A stretch of 64,000 bases of DNA from Litoditis marina. Taxonomy: Eukaryota > Nematoda > Chromadorea > Rhabditida > Rhabditidae. The notes beneath the pieces are model-generated. The model was not told the DNA's origin. It did no database searches and saw only the letters and a program-made list of their open reading frames with translations. Location: contig OZ038436.1 in assembly GCA_964036275.1 (NCBI GenBank), positions 1,698,214 through 1,762,213 on the forward strand, in the 5' to 3' direction. Positions 22,631 through 35,517 of this stretch are shown one piece after another (within the stretch, counting starts at the first letter, position 1; each line of letters begins with the position of its first letter). A program made the translations under genes and the position numbers.

Positions 22631-25600
22631 CTAGTCCTGAGAGAGAGGACAGTAGTGGGTAGAGTCACATGGGTTCGATTCACAAGTGTAGAGGTAACCA
22701 TTTCTACAGTCAGTTTGTACCCATTGTTGGGTTCCCTGGGCAACGTAGACGCAACCTCCGTTAGACGCACCGCTGGGACGGTAACCATTGTACCACGGCT
22801 GGTACGAACCGGTAAGCTGGAAGTAACCGATTTGCGATGAATGGGACGTTCCGGATGTTGTACAACCGACAGCTCCAATACACATCCCAACATAAGTTAA
22901 CTGAAACGAAAGACACCCACCAAGTGAGCTCCGAATTGATGTTGTCGCATCTTTTTTTATGAAAACAGAGTCAGCGAATCTGTTTCCAAGTTTTTAGATA
23001 AAATAACACAATTGAGAATGTTTTAAACTCGTTACGACCGAAGAAACAATTGACAACCAGACATTCCCGACCGGTGTTTGGTAACGCTTTTTTCAGGTTA
23101 CCTCACTAGTAACCAATAGGTTACCTAAGACTTATTTTTGGTTACCGTACAAACTAACGATGAAAACCACATTTTGCGCTTGAAAAATAGTAGCCGATTT
23201 TTTCAGATCAGGTTATCCGGTTACCTATGGACGCCTCAAAAACCGGTTAGATTACCAGAAAATTTTGTTTCATATAGCATTCCCCCAATTGGAAACCAGT
23301 TTGGGATATATCTACATACGGCCCCAATGGAACAAAGTGTTAAAAAACCAACGGGAGTTCCGTCCATCCAAACCCATTGGTTACTGAATGAATCGAACAC
23401 CAGTCCAATGTAGAAGTTGGTCGGCGTTCCGAACACTGAATAGACCAGAATGTACACGATTTCAGCGTAGCACAATTATATTATGCATTTAGCATTTGGT
23501 TGAAGTTGCATAATTACAAGAATCACTTCTTATTACGCTGGATATATTTGGTTCTGAAACTAACTCTCATCAACACGTATCAAACATCTAGACACACTGA
23601 TACTATAAACCTTTAGTGAAACGCATGAGCCAGTTGATTGTTCAATAACCAACTATACTCAAGAAAGTTCTATGAAATCGGCACAGCTGCTGATCAATCT
23701 GCATGTCCTCTATGAAATTCAGACCCATTTAGACTAGACCTAAATTTGTAACGTGACATTCTTATAACAGTGCTCGTAGCTGTTTCAAGACGTTCAGATC
23801 TAGGGGTCAGTGAGATAATGCGGAAAACTGCCGAATACAGACAAAAAATTTCATAATTCATGGTAACTACAAACTATACGTATATTAGTAAAGTCGCCAT
23901 TACTCCCATTTAGACAGCAGAGGCCTCGTTGATTACTTGCCAGCAGTGGATAGAGTGTGTAGATCACTGACACGCAGACTGGCTGGCTTATTGCCAAACC
24001 CAGCTCATTACATTTCGATGGTACGCTGTCCACGACGGTTTGACAAATCTCACAGTCCTGCACAAATTCAGTCATAACACCCCCGGTATTCCTATTAGTA
24101 TTAGTTATGCTCATAAGTTATGGTCATAATACACTATTTCCTTCTGATTAGGTATGTTTTTATTTTTTCCAAACTAACGATCACCAACACGATAAGTCAT
24201 AGTAACAACTCACAGTCCAGTAGGAAATTGGTCATTGCCACACTCTTGTCACTGGCGACGAATCCGTTGTTGAACTTCTGTAGACACGTGTGTTTCGCCA
24301 CGTTTGAGTTGGCTGGAACTGTCACCGCACGATAGCAACCTGGATAGTAAGCAGTTAGGGAATGGGAAACAACCTTTTTCATTCACCTATTGTTGTTTGT
24401 TGTTGTTGGTTATTATTTATTGTCTGAACATCGACAGTTCGAAAAAAGAAGTGTACTTGCAAAAAGTTGAATCTACTTTCACTTCTCTTCTAAATACGTT
24501 TTCGTTCATATCCAGATGCACCCTAATGAATAGGGATAAGTATGTGCGTGGAAAGGTTCGGCCTATCGTACTACATGCAGAGCTTAGATAGGCGTGCGGA
24601 AAGAAACTATTCAATTGAAATGCAATTCAGTACTACATGCGTTTCGAGGCGCTTCATATGTGCTCTCATTATAATTGTCACTAATCGACAAACTCATGTG
24701 ACTGTTTCAACATTTTCGATTATTCTGTAAATTACTCATCAACAGTTTTCGCGAAGGCAACGTTATAAAAACACGTTAATCGATCACTTGAGCAAACGTT
24801 GAAATAAATCAGTGAATTTAGATTTGTAATTGATAAAACTGACCGCCTGTGGGATTTTGACGAGCGTTCTGGGAGAAAGAAGTGAACTGCGCAGGACAGA
24901 AACAGTTGGCTGCAAACATAAACAGATGTGATAATCAGAATGAATCTGCAATTGCTTGTAAGAAACGGTTTTGAAAATAGAATAGAGTTTTTGGCTGTCA
25001 TTGTAGATTGTGGTCTTCTGTTTTTCACAGTGTGGGACAGATGAGACTACAACACATTATCGTTGAAATCCTACAATGTTGATTGTGGTGATTTATGAAG
25101 TGTTTTCTAGGACACCTAAAACGAAAGTAAAACATTGTGTGAAAACAAAACTAAAGAAGAAAAGAATGGAGATAGCAAGTACAATGTTTCATAGGTCACA
25201 GGAAGTATTACTGCTGAGTTCCGTTTACTATTTATTGGGAAAATTTAACATTAGACTATTTCTCCATGATCGATTAGCTTATTGAAAACTGACCATCACA
25301 CATGGCCTGTTGTACAGTTTGCATGGTACTGTTGAGGGAGGAAATAAGGTATCCCGGGGAGGCGAGACTCTGCAGAAGCGGACTGTGAGAAGCAGTGTCC
25401 TTCACATCCTCTAGAACGGTTATCTCGGTGAAATGTTTCTGGTGTAGTATAAGAGCAGCGGTACATTGCTAACAGTAATGTGACCTTATTCTTCTCTTGA
25501 ATAGTCAACTCGTTATATGTTAATCAGCGGTCAATATTTGAAAGTGAGAAAGTGAGGACCTTTCTTTCAATGGTGAACTCGTTGAAAGGTTCGAGGTAAT

Positions 25601-28600
25601 TATAAAGCAAATGGAACATTAGTCAGTCGAATATATTGAAATATACATAATTTTGTGATAGCAAGATGCTCCCGTTTAAAAGTATACTCAAATCTAATTT
25701 TCAAAGTGGTTACCGTATACAATGATGACTCCACCAGCGTCAGTGAACGAAGAGGCCGCGTTTTCCGGAGAATCGTAGTTTCCACTCCTGGAAATTATCA
25801 AAAACTTTTGAAAAAAAATACGGTGCATTAGAATGTATAATGTATTGTGATATTTATCTGATTCATTTGTTCTCTACATTCAAGTGATATGGAACAAGAG
25901 AAAAATACGGGATCTAATTCAATTATCCTGTCCTAATCCTAAACTAACTTGTAGGTGGTGGCCAGAACAACGATGACTTTTCTAGCATTCGGGCGATGAG
26001 CGGCGGTGTTGAATTGGGCTGAGGCCAGTTGGAGGGCCCTGGAAGTGTACAGTCGTCAAATGGAGACTATATAATGATGTGTGTGCACCATATTCCATGC
26101 TATTGATGGTCCTGTCAAACCGTTGTGAACAGAGTACGGTCAGTTCAGTCGGAGGCGAGGTTTCCCAACTCATCTGTGTAGATTTGATCTACACAATCTT
26201 CCATCTGCTGGCAAGTATTCAAAAGTTCTCGGTCTTGCGTTCAGACATTTCACAGTCATTTTGCTGGGCACTTGAGGTGGCACAAGGAGAAATGCAGAAT
26301 GTTTCAGCCTGCCTCAGGCGTATATCCCTCTGTCATTTCTCGCTTTTTTCTCTCCCAGAAAGTTGGCGCAAATTTTTCCGAGATTTTGCCCATGACAAAA
26401 TTTCCCAAGTCATTGAAAAAAAAATCGACCTGTTGCGTTGAAACAAGATGTCGAACTAGAAGAGTTACAAATATATAAATCATTGTTACACAACTGGTTT
26501 GAAGGAGAAGAAAGTGCGCGTATTGAATATTGGTCGTTCACGGAAGTTCGTGAACGAATATGTCTCGTGTGGTGCACTTTTATGTTGCAGTTACACTATA
26601 AGTAATGTAAGCTCAAAATGTTCGGTCAGTTTCTTCCCAGCATTCCATGGTTTTATGAGTTTCCACGTACAGAAAACTCTCAAAGCACGACGTTGCAGTT
26701 AACAAAATAGTTCGTCTTGCCGGTATAAAAGACGAACTTCATTCATTACTTCCGTTCCACTTTTGTTGTCCGCACTCACCTTCCGGAGGATTTTATAGAT
26801 GACATTTGTTTCCTTTAATTGGACCGCCGTATATTTATTTGTTTGAGATTCCGCAACTCTATGTTTGAGTGCGGTGCGGCGAATATTTCGTCGAAAATCT
26901 ACGCAGTCACCCGTTGCAGTGTGAGTATAGTTCATTTCATTCCCACTGAGATCCATTGGCATCATGCCAAGGTAGTCGGATGGTTATTTCTCAGAGCCGA
27001 CATACTTTTTTAACGTACTCTTTTGAAACTCCACAACCGCTAACAGAAGTTTGCAGTTATTCGAAAAACTACAAAGTGGTGAAAAATAGCATGGAATATT
27101 TTCTTGGCACTCTGACAAGTATCAGTAGAAATGTCCGGAACTATAGAAGAACTTACGCAGCGAGGTTAGTTCCTCTGTCTCCCGGTACCACAGACATATC
27201 CATGGTGTCAATGTCGGTCTCACTGGTGTACCCAAGGGAAGAAACGAGGGTGGCCCGGGAAGCATAGGACACAATTCCCACTCGCATCGAGTAGTTCTGA
27301 AGAAGTCATAAAAATTATTGAGATTGCAAGTAGTATCCACATCACCTTTTACTGAGAAACAAAACTATAAACTTCTCTCATGAGTGAACTTTAATTGTTG
27401 TACGATTCAAATAATTTACCGATTGCGTGTAGTGGACGTCTTGTACATTGAACCAAGGACTCATAGATTGGACCAGACCCCAGATCTGAAACTTTTTACT
27501 TTTGATTCAATTTCTCAAATGTCATGTCAGATGTCAGAAAAATTCAAAACTTCAAATTCAACATCTACATTGCATGTTTAAGTAAACTGAACTAGCCGAA
27601 ACTCAAACATATTTTCATTCACTTGCACACACACGTTTTACGAAACATACGCTTGAATAACAGCACGTTGTGCTGGTTTTATGATACTATGAGAGACTTC
27701 TCTTATGTTTTCATGTTGCTGGTACACAGCTTGTTATCAGAAAAAATAAAACGAAAAATAAACATATATTTCCGTATTTTACATGCATGTGGTTTAATCA
27801 ATCAATCTAAGTCGTCGTACCTCGCCCAAATTTGTAGCCCCCGTATTTTCCGAAGCATCCACCACGTACATGACATCGATCCACACTTTGCTGTAGTCGC
27901 ATCTGGATATTTCTTTGCGGAATTCTAGCGTCTATTGTTATACCATGCCAAAATTACTTCTTATGCACACCATGAAACATGGGGACAAAACAACGCTCAA
28001 AATGCAAGGTATGTAATTTATTTCAGATTATCCATTGTGATTGTTGGCTTGGTTCTTGTAAACTGACGGTAATCACAACAATGCGAGTTAATCACACACG
28101 AAACATTGAAACGCGCCTAATGATAAGAGCAACCTTTGCGCTCGAAAAGCAAATTTCTTTTGCTACTTTCAAGTGTAAGGTAGCATATTTCTACCAGTGT
28201 CCTACTTGCCACATCCATGTCCCGTTCCAGTTGAAACATTTGGTTGCATTGTAGTTGTAATCGGTTGTTGAGTAGTTGTCATGAAACGTGCAGAAGTGAC
28301 AATAGCATTTGTAGTTTGGACTGTTGTAGTGGGTTGTGCAGTAGTCACAAGTGCGGGATCAATATTGGGATTGCCTAGAAAATCAATATCTGTACTTATT
28401 TTGAAGTGATCTTGTAAATATGGTCTATTTTTGAAATGTATTCAGTGTATAAATCAGAAAACCATTAACTTTCGCCATGTAAACCAAATTGAAGTACAAT
28501 ATTTCATGATACGTTCTTTCATGTCATATTTTAACAACATTATTTTCTTTCATTTGTTGCAATAAACTAATTAGGTAACAAGTGAATCAGGATTAGAAGT

Positions 28601-31600
28601 CAGAAGATTATTTCGCTTTGAAAAATACTTCCCATTTACTGTTGAGGAAAAATTGCACACAAAAAACCGCATTATCATTGCATCGAATGGAACTCACATG
28701 GTGTCGTGTCACTACACGTTCTTTTCGCCAAACAATAACCTAGCCATTTGGGCGGATTGTTCAGGTCGGGGAATCGATACACCTTCCACGCATTTTGGTG
28801 GGCCTGAATATATCAACTGTCTGTTATCTCTAACTTCACTTTTTGTCACTTTAAGTGTTAATTTTTAGAATGAGATCTACAAATTTTCAAAATTGTCCAC
28901 GTACTCAGAGCATACTACAATTGTTATAATTCAGTTTCAGAGCTAAATGGTTTCTTAAATTTGATAATATAATAATAACCATGTGAAGAAAACATGTGCG
29001 CTGTGATTTGTGAATCATCACGTTCTGAGCGAGCAGCCTGCTTGTGTTCCGCACTCTAGAAATGCCTCCTTTGTTGTTTAACTCTCGAGTTACTTACTGG
29101 CAGTGACGACAAATTTTGAATCGCAGTTTCTTTTAAAGACGGGCAAAACACTCTAATTTTCGTCTAAACATTAACATCAGAGCGCCTCAGATTAGAAATT
29201 GTTCCAAACAAGAAATGCATTTGTGTGTACTCTTATACCTGTTGTTAGATATGTGGCGACTGATTGTAGAGTCATGAAGAGCATGAACAGAGAGTTAATA
29301 ATGACTTGCCTCGAATGCATTAGATGCTCCCTCAAGTGCAATGATGGTCACAAAAAAGTTTGAACCATTGTTCACAATGAAGTTGGCTGCCTGGTCTATA
29401 TCATCGTTGTCACTAGAAATAACATTAGACAAGTGTCGCAGGGAGTACAGATAAATGGCAATTGGTCAATCTGAAAATACATTCCTCTCAAGTGCAGAAT
29501 TGCCGCAAAATATGGAACCACTCTTAAAAGTGGTATGCAAAAAGTGAAACAACTAATTCCTATTGGGGACTAGGTTGTTTCAATAACAGCGAATCAGAGC
29601 AGCAAAATATAGGAGGTATTTTCAAGTTTACTCTAATATATAACTGAATAGTTTACATCAACTCAGTTGACTAAGTTAACACGCGTGTTTCAACTTTGTT
29701 TAAAGTGGTAACTAACTGTGTGTGTATGCTAATAGTATTTCTAACCAGAAAAACTGTGAGAGAGTGCTGAAAGAAGACACTAACTGAGATACAGAGATTT
29801 ACCAATTAACTTTTGTCAAAACATTGACAAACTCACGTTGTGGCTGTGAATATGAACAATTGAGCGGGAAAATCTTCATCCATATAAACTCGAAGAAGTC
29901 TGAAAATAACTCAGATGAGGTAAATATCGTAGAGGCATGAAGTAATATCATAAGTGACAGCGTTGTTACAAAGTTTAGATGCAAAAAAGCCCAAGTGTTT
30001 GGAAAATCAGTTTTTTAGTCCATCCTAGCCTGCTGAATATCATACAGTTATCGGACAGATTTTATACTTTTCTGCATTCTATTCGGACTACTACAAAAAA
30101 GTTCGAAAGTGCTTCCTAGAAACTCGTTATTTCGACAACAGTGATTGTGAAATTTTTCCCCATAAAGACAGCAGAGGGTTCAATTGATTGAGCGATGCGG
30201 GGTGAGCGGTCGTTGATTATCTGCCAGTAGACGTGAGAGTGTGTAGATCAATGATACGCAGACGAACTGGCCCCTTGCCAAACAGCGTCCCATACAACTC
30301 AGACCATTCCCAGCCAATTGGCCAGCCACTTTTGTAGCGGCCTCGACAAGAGAGTGTGCAGGTTAAAGAGACGCAGATGTCTGCGGCCTCATTGACCTGC
30401 ACACTATCTCGCTTTTGTAGCTGGCCAATTGAAGAAAATTGGCCCCAATCGTTCTGAGAAAATCGATGGTACGGTGTCCACAACGGTTTGACAAATCCTA
30501 TAGGAGGGGCAGTATAGGGTTCGCCTTCACGAATCAAGCTCATCGGTGTATGTCACTCTATCTCGCGGTCCATCCTGCGTCTCTCTGATCTGCACACTCT
30601 CTCCGATATTGCTACAGAAGCGTTTCCTTAGTTCACTGAGATGTCACAACCTGACCTCATAAGCGAGGCCGAGCCACTGCCCTGTCGCTGGTAGTCGCTC
30701 AGCATATCCCCCAGGTCGAAACAGGCTGCCGATGGATTCACAGCTGGGTCGTACTGCTCGAAATCCCCACCGATCCCGAACACACCGTACTTTTCCTGAA
30801 AACAAATGAAAATTAATATAATTATAGAAAAAAGTATGAAAATTATTGTCTTTTCCTGAAAACAGAAAAACAGAGCAGAACGAGTAAGTCGAAAGGTACG
30901 TGAGAAACAGCAGATACGAACTTTTTCATTACACGTACTTGATTTCTAGCGTGTTGAGCATAGTTCACGCGATGTGAGTAACACTCTCGAACAATTAATC
31001 AAAGTTCTATGCTGACCGCTTGGTAGGGAAGAAATCCAGGGTTGAACACTCCAATGTTTCCAACTATGTTTTGCGCAACATAGGCAAATTCCTGAAAAAA
31101 AATGCCCACGTTGTTTTGAAAACCACATAAACGTACTGAAAATACAACTGTGTTAGAACACACTTAAGTTGCAGTTCGAGTTGTCTCTCTGACAGATGAT
31201 GAAAGATCATACTACAAACACACAAGAATGGAACGCTGAAACTATTTTTGATTGTCTAAAGAATGCGACGTTCTAGAACCTCGGTATAGTTTGAAACTCG
31301 TCACAGAGTCGAAATATGGAGTTGTTTCTCAATGACTTGAGCAAAATCGTTCCAAATATTAAAATTCTTCGAATGGTTGTATGATGTTCGCGAATACCCT
31401 CAATTTTCAATGGTGGTGGGAGCGAGCGATGTTCAACTTATACCGTAAGTTCGAATCGCATGCAAGTGAAACTTTCGCATAAGTGAAAATTTGACCTACC
31501 GTTTGCACCTGAGTTGATGTGAGATATGGTGTAGCATCTAGATAGAACACGGAGAGCTGCGGAGGTACCGTGGGCTGTGTACAGTTGAAAAGTGGTTGCG

Positions 31601-32004
31601 ATCGGTCACAAACTAGACCTACATTTGGACACAAATTCAGCAGGAAAAAAATGACGCAACCAGATGTTATACTCAACCTATATAACTGATGAAGTTGCCG
31701 AAATCGTGGTATTGATTCTACGTTGAACAAGAAACACCACGAAATGTAAGCGATTGCTATTTATTGATTACAAATATATTTGATAATTGTCATGTTTATC
31801 TTTTACACTTCTGTGAAAGTGATAGTTTGTTTTATAATTCATTTCTGCTTACTATGGCGGCAGTCGAAGTTAACCAATGAAACACTGTGCTTGGGCTTTA
31901 TGCATGCCTGATTCAGTTAAGAAACAGGTAAACAAGATTTAAAATTATAAATTGTTACCTGTGGTGGTTTTCAAGACTATAAAGATGAGTAGAAGATGTA
32001 TCAT
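22631..32004 (-). CDS. gene C: secreted double-VWA + C-type lectin domain protein (clec family)
   Basis: Eighteen exons in transcript order: 31959-32004, 31500-31618, 31017-31091, 30656-30795, 29837-29899, 29310-29412, 28698-28803, 28206-28374, 27821-27902, 27420-27485, 27157-27296, 25949-26038, 25714-25787, 25294-25410, 24844-24909, 24214-24339, 23353-23435, 22631-22816; 1851 bases, 616 aa, no internal stop. Signal peptide MIHLLLIFIVLKTTT; VWA-like type 1 (about 25-182); cysteine segment AHQNAWKVYRFPDLNNPP (183-217); Thr-rich stalk (218-273) ending GHGCGK; VWA-like type 2 (274-463, CDYSKVWIDVMYVVDASEN); CTLD (464-616). Intron 6 has a GC donor (GAG then GCAAGT); the exon length and phase match paralogs only with that site. 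No EPN/WND in the lectin domain. Probably secreted; ligand unknown. The duplicated cassette at 18302-20609 might supply an alternative C-terminus. Confidence 0.88.
23080..23270. repeat. GGTTACC-rich repeat
   Basis: Irregular copies of GGTTACC and its complement (GGTAACG, AGGTTACCTC, TAGGTTACCTAAG, TTGGTTACCG, CCGGTTACC) lie in intron 17 of gene C. A similar GGTTAAC/GGTTACC cluster is at 62205-62360 in gene G. Confidence 0.45.
26700..26980 (-). repeat. R3 repeat in gene C intron 11
   Basis: Contains CATTCCCACTGAGATCCATTGGC... near 26938, shared with 14528 and 51906. On the minus strand, TGCCAATGGATCTCAGTGG and a later CGGCGGTCCAATT resemble 52028-52215 on the plus strand. It looks like a dispersed element with short open frames; no transposase motif is visible. 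Confidence 0.4.
30165..30640 (+). repeat. R1 repeat, longest copy, in gene C intron 4
   Basis: Runs from GACAGCAGAGGGTTCAATTG to about CATCCTGCGTCTCTC. Internally TTGGCCAGC (about 30319) and GCTGGCCAA (about 30417), together with CTGCAC / GTGCAG halves, form an inverted pair. No coding. Confidence 0.55.
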
Positions 32005-32169
32005 TGCCACCGTTTTCGGAGCAGTGGCTAGTGAAGATTTTAACAGCCGGCATCAAATGATAAGTGTTTCACAGGCACCATATAAACAGATAAGCAAAAG
32101 ATTAGCAATGCAATAATAGATTTCACCAGAAAAACTCATTTGAATGTTTATTCCATACCAACACATTAT
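32005..32169 (-). promoter_or_regulatory. gene C promoter-proximal GATA region
   Basis: TGATAAG at 32058-32064 and AGATAAG at 32088-32094 flank CACCATATAAAC. The order and spacing match genes B and F. It continues directly into the orphan lectin exon at 32170. Confidence 0.5.
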
Positions 32170-32349
32170 CTAGTCCTGAGAGAGAGGACAGTAGTGGGTA
32201 GAGTCAAATGGGTTCAATTCACAGGTGTAGAGATAACCATTTCTACAATCAGTTTGTACCCATTGTTGAGTTCCCTGGGCAACGTAGACACAGGAACCAG
32301 AGGCCGAACTAGTGGGAAAACCGTTCAACCAGGGTTGGTACGAACCAAT
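32170..32349 (-). pseudogene. orphan terminal lectin exon upstream of gene C
   Basis: A 60-codon open copy of the last CTLD exon. The usually invariant SNPCD is LNPFD, losing a cysteine, and there is no AG acceptor ahead (ATCCATCTG then ATTGG). Part of the gene D remnant. Confidence 0.65.
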
Positions 32350-32396
32350 CAGATGGATAGAAACAGATGAATGTTTATTCTATACCAATACAATAT

Positions 32397-32517
32397 CTAG
32401 TCCTGAGAGAGAGGACAGTAGTGGGTAGAGTCACATGGGTTCGATTCACAGGTGTAGAGGTAACCATTTCTACAGTCAGTTTGTACCCATTGTTGGGCTC
32501 CCTGGGCAACGTAGACA
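32397..32517 (-). pseudogene. terminal lectin exon cut by a retroelement (gene D remnant)
   Basis: The 3' two thirds of a normal terminal exon (VYVAQGAQQWVQTDCRNG ... PLSQD stop) stops matching its paralogs at 32517, exactly where the retroelement-derived sequence begins. The upstream part of the exon was not found on the far side of the insert. Confidence 0.7.
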
Positions 32518-35250
32518 GCTCTTGAAGAAAGAGATCGACATATTAGCCGGTATATCTCTTGTACGAAGAGATCGGTATTGTATTGGCTGCGTCTTGTGAA
32601 GCAAACGAGACGTAGTAACACTGTGACCTGTGAAGCAAACGGGAATCAGTTTTTATTGTTTGTTGTGAGTTACTCAGGTCAGTAAGCGACCGTAGGTATC
32701 GTCACCGACCCCGCCGAAGTGGCATCTGAGTGAATTCTCGGTATAAAATAGCATTTTTCCAAGGGGAATTGCTGTCCGATTTTTCATTTTCAGACCTTTC
32801 TTTGGTGGAGTACGGTGAAATCGCTGCCCAATTTTTCAATTTGGTATTGGAAATCAATGGGTACAGTGAGCAACAACACAATCATGAGTGAACAAGGACA
32901 AGGAAACAAGAACGATTTACACACTGCGATGGAGAGTGGGAACAGTGTGTCAAGATGGTCAGGAAGAAGTGGAACAGTCGAAAGAGGTGCGCCTAGGGAG
33001 CCCAGAGAGGCAGACAGTGTACATGAGACTGAGGTTCAACCAACGGGAATGGAAGCAGTGATATTGAAATCAGTGACGCGATTGGTGATGTATGCTGAGA
33101 AGGAGATAAGCAAGCATACAAGATTGGGAACGCAAAGGGAGGATACAATGATGGATATTCGCAGGGAAGCGGAGGCATTGGAGAAGTTGGTCAACATGGT
33201 GGTTGGTACCAAGCACAATGGGACACGAGAGGTTGATGAAGAATTGCAAAATACCTTGAGACGTGCACAAATCATAACAGCGGTGGACGTGAAGAATTTG
33301 GTGGCTTTGGCAACCAACAGTGGAGCAATTGTGCAAGAGATTTGCCACGTGTTAGGATGTAGTGAGGAGGATGTGGTTGATACAGTGAAGGTCAAGGAAG
33401 ATGTGTTGAATAGTGTGTGTACTACTTTGGACTGTGATCAAAGTGTGGTTGCTGAGAAGTGTGTCAGCAGAGTTATGAGATGTGAAGAGCTTGAAAAGAA
33501 GCAATTGGAAAGCATCGAAAGGAACTCGGTTGTTCATGTGACAAGTGGGGAGAACAAGAAATCAAGTGTGAAGGATGAAGATTTTGATAAGCTTATTGAG
33601 CGGTTCAATAGAGTGAAGCAAGGAAGATCGATAGATGGCTATGTGAGATCTGACAGCGGAAGTACAGTGGGATCAGTATTGATGACTGGGTCCGTTGTGC
33701 GAGAAAGCAGGGATACGGTGAACACTTGGAAGGACAATCAAGTGAGAGAAGGAGATAATTGTGGTGGATACAATTTGTCACCACAGGATTTTATTGGTTT
33801 GGCGATCAGAGGAGTAATCATGGCAGAACATATATGGGACAAGCTGATCAATCTCTGGGGCGTGATCTTTTGCAGACACGCGAGGGCGATTCAGAGAAGT
33901 CAATGATGTATGAGTTCATGAGGTCACAAGCTGCACCGCCCATTGGTAATTTCAGTGGGGATGGCTCTCAACCATGGTCAGCATATGTGAAATCTTTTCT
34001 GATCAGGTATCCTAAGGAAGTGTGGAGAGATGATCATCTGAGGGATATGTTAGTGGAGAAACTGACTGGATCGGCAAGAGATCATTTCAAGATTCTGAAA
34101 AGGGAAGACAGAGAAGGATCGTTTGACCGGCTAGTGTGGGCCATGAAGTTGAGAATGAACGAGGCAGGAAGGATTGATACGGTGAAGGCAATATCAAGTG
34201 TGAGAAGCCTATACAAGTCAAGGGATGAGTATGTGGCAAAATTCTGTGTGAGACTGGAATTTCTAACTGGAAAGGCTTACCCGCAGCTGTCAGATGAAGC
34301 TCTTTCAATGACACGAGCTGATATACTGTACCAGCAATTGCGACACTGGCAGGAAGCGGTACATTTGGTGAATGCATTGGAGGATTCAGAAGAGAGTCAA
34401 GCATATGAGGAAGTAAAGCAACTCGCATTACGTATGGATAGAAATCGGTGTTCATTGCCTGACAAAAGGTTCTACCGCAATGACACGTCTACCGACAAGA
34501 TAGTTGGTACGCCTTTCAAAGCAAGTGATGATGTAAGATCAACACAGAGGGAGGGGAGAAGGTGTTTCAAGTGCAATGACCTTGGACACATTGCTCAGAA
34601 TTGCAATGCTGGAGAAGTTCCGAAACCTGGCCCTCCTGGAGGGTATGTCCGAAGTTCGTTCGTGGTGAAAGAAGATCCGAAGAAAGAAAGTTTCGCGTCT
34701 AGAATTGCCCGAGAGTTGAGAGAAGACCGGAAGAAAGAAGACCTGAAGAAAGAAGATCCTAACACTGGGATCACCTTCAGATCCCAGTCAGCAAGAGTTG
34801 TCCAGTATGAGAACCCCGTGCAAGAATACCATCCGAGAAGAATGGCCTATTGGAACAGGCAGAGATATTGTTGATAGTCATGTGCTCTTTCATCGACCCA
34901 TGTTTTTCTATTATGTCATGTCCAGCAGCGTCGGGTCGACGCTTCTCCCGACCCCCGGGATGTTACGTATTGTGATACTATCTGTTATTATTTCCACCAT
35001 TACGTTGTACTGTGTTTACAAATATGGGTCCCGCCGCGCCCATCGCAGTCCTTTAATATCATCATATTCGGGCTGGCTGGTTCATTTTCAGTGGTTGTTC
35101 TCTCTGTTTAGTTTTCTCTTCTCTCTTTTGTAAAGTAAATCGCGCATATTCTATTTTTATATTAATAAAGTCTCTCTAAAAGCGTTTTCGTGTTTCTATT
35201 TTAGTGGCTTTCCACTAATTACTGCTATTTCTGTCATCGATATCATTATT
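32518..35250 (+). mobile_element. LTR-retrotransposon remnant carrying gag only
   Basis: Holds a two-part gag region (32815-34874) and, after it, TGTTACGTATTGTGATACTA at 34961, a plausible LTR start, with an AATAAAG at about 35163. No protease, reverse transcriptase or integrase is present, and no matching 5' LTR was recognised in 32518-32814, so the element is internally deleted or rearranged. It interrupts the gene D lectin exon. Confidence 0.65.
32815..34874 (+). pseudogene. retroelement gag, frame broken
   Basis: The first frame (32815-33906, 363 codons) is hydrophilic with a coiled, charged character. The second (usable from about 33800 to 34874) contains a capsid-like helical segment (SWSAYVKSF-like PWSAYVKSFLIRYPKEVW) and a zinc knuckle CFKCNDLGHIAQNC at about 34562-34603 (C-X2-C-X4-H-X4-C), then a charged KKE-rich tail. 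The reading frame shifts by one base around 33780-33830, upstream of the zinc knuckle, where programmed gag-pol shifting would not be expected; I read it as a disabling indel. Ty3/gypsy-type origin is likely, not proven. Confidence 0.7.
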
Positions 35251-35391
35251 ACACAAACTTCTGTTTGTAACTGTTGTCGTATTTTGTAACGTTTACTTTT
35301 TTCACGTAAATCTATATATCTGATCGAGAAAATGTCAGAAAGTTTTGTAGCCTGAGCTTGCTTTGTACTGTACTTATCCATAACAACTCAC

Positions 35392-35517
35392 TGTCTCGTA
35401 AGAATGAGGTCTGAGCGAAAGACATATCAGATGCGATGAATCCGTTGTTGAACTTTTGCTGGCACGAACGTTTGGCCACATTGAAATTGGCCGGGACCGT
35501 ACTTGCCTGGTAACAAC
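35392..35517 (-). pseudogene. isolated CTLD exon (gene D remnant)
   Basis: A full-length 126-base exon equivalent to gene C exon 16, with AG and GT sites intact, encoding GCYQASTVPANFNVAK... to SFLRD. It is closest to the gene G exon at 55509-55634, and the flanking DNA to about 36130 also matches 55.5-56.2 kb. The exons that should precede it are absent. Confidence 0.7.

Noticed and set aside
33036..33395. 119-codon open frame on the minus strand
   Set aside because: Antisense shadow of the retroelement gag region.
33759..33906. Programmed frameshift in gag
   Set aside because: It lies upstream of the zinc knuckle, no slippery heptamer with a downstream structure is evident, and no pol frame follows.
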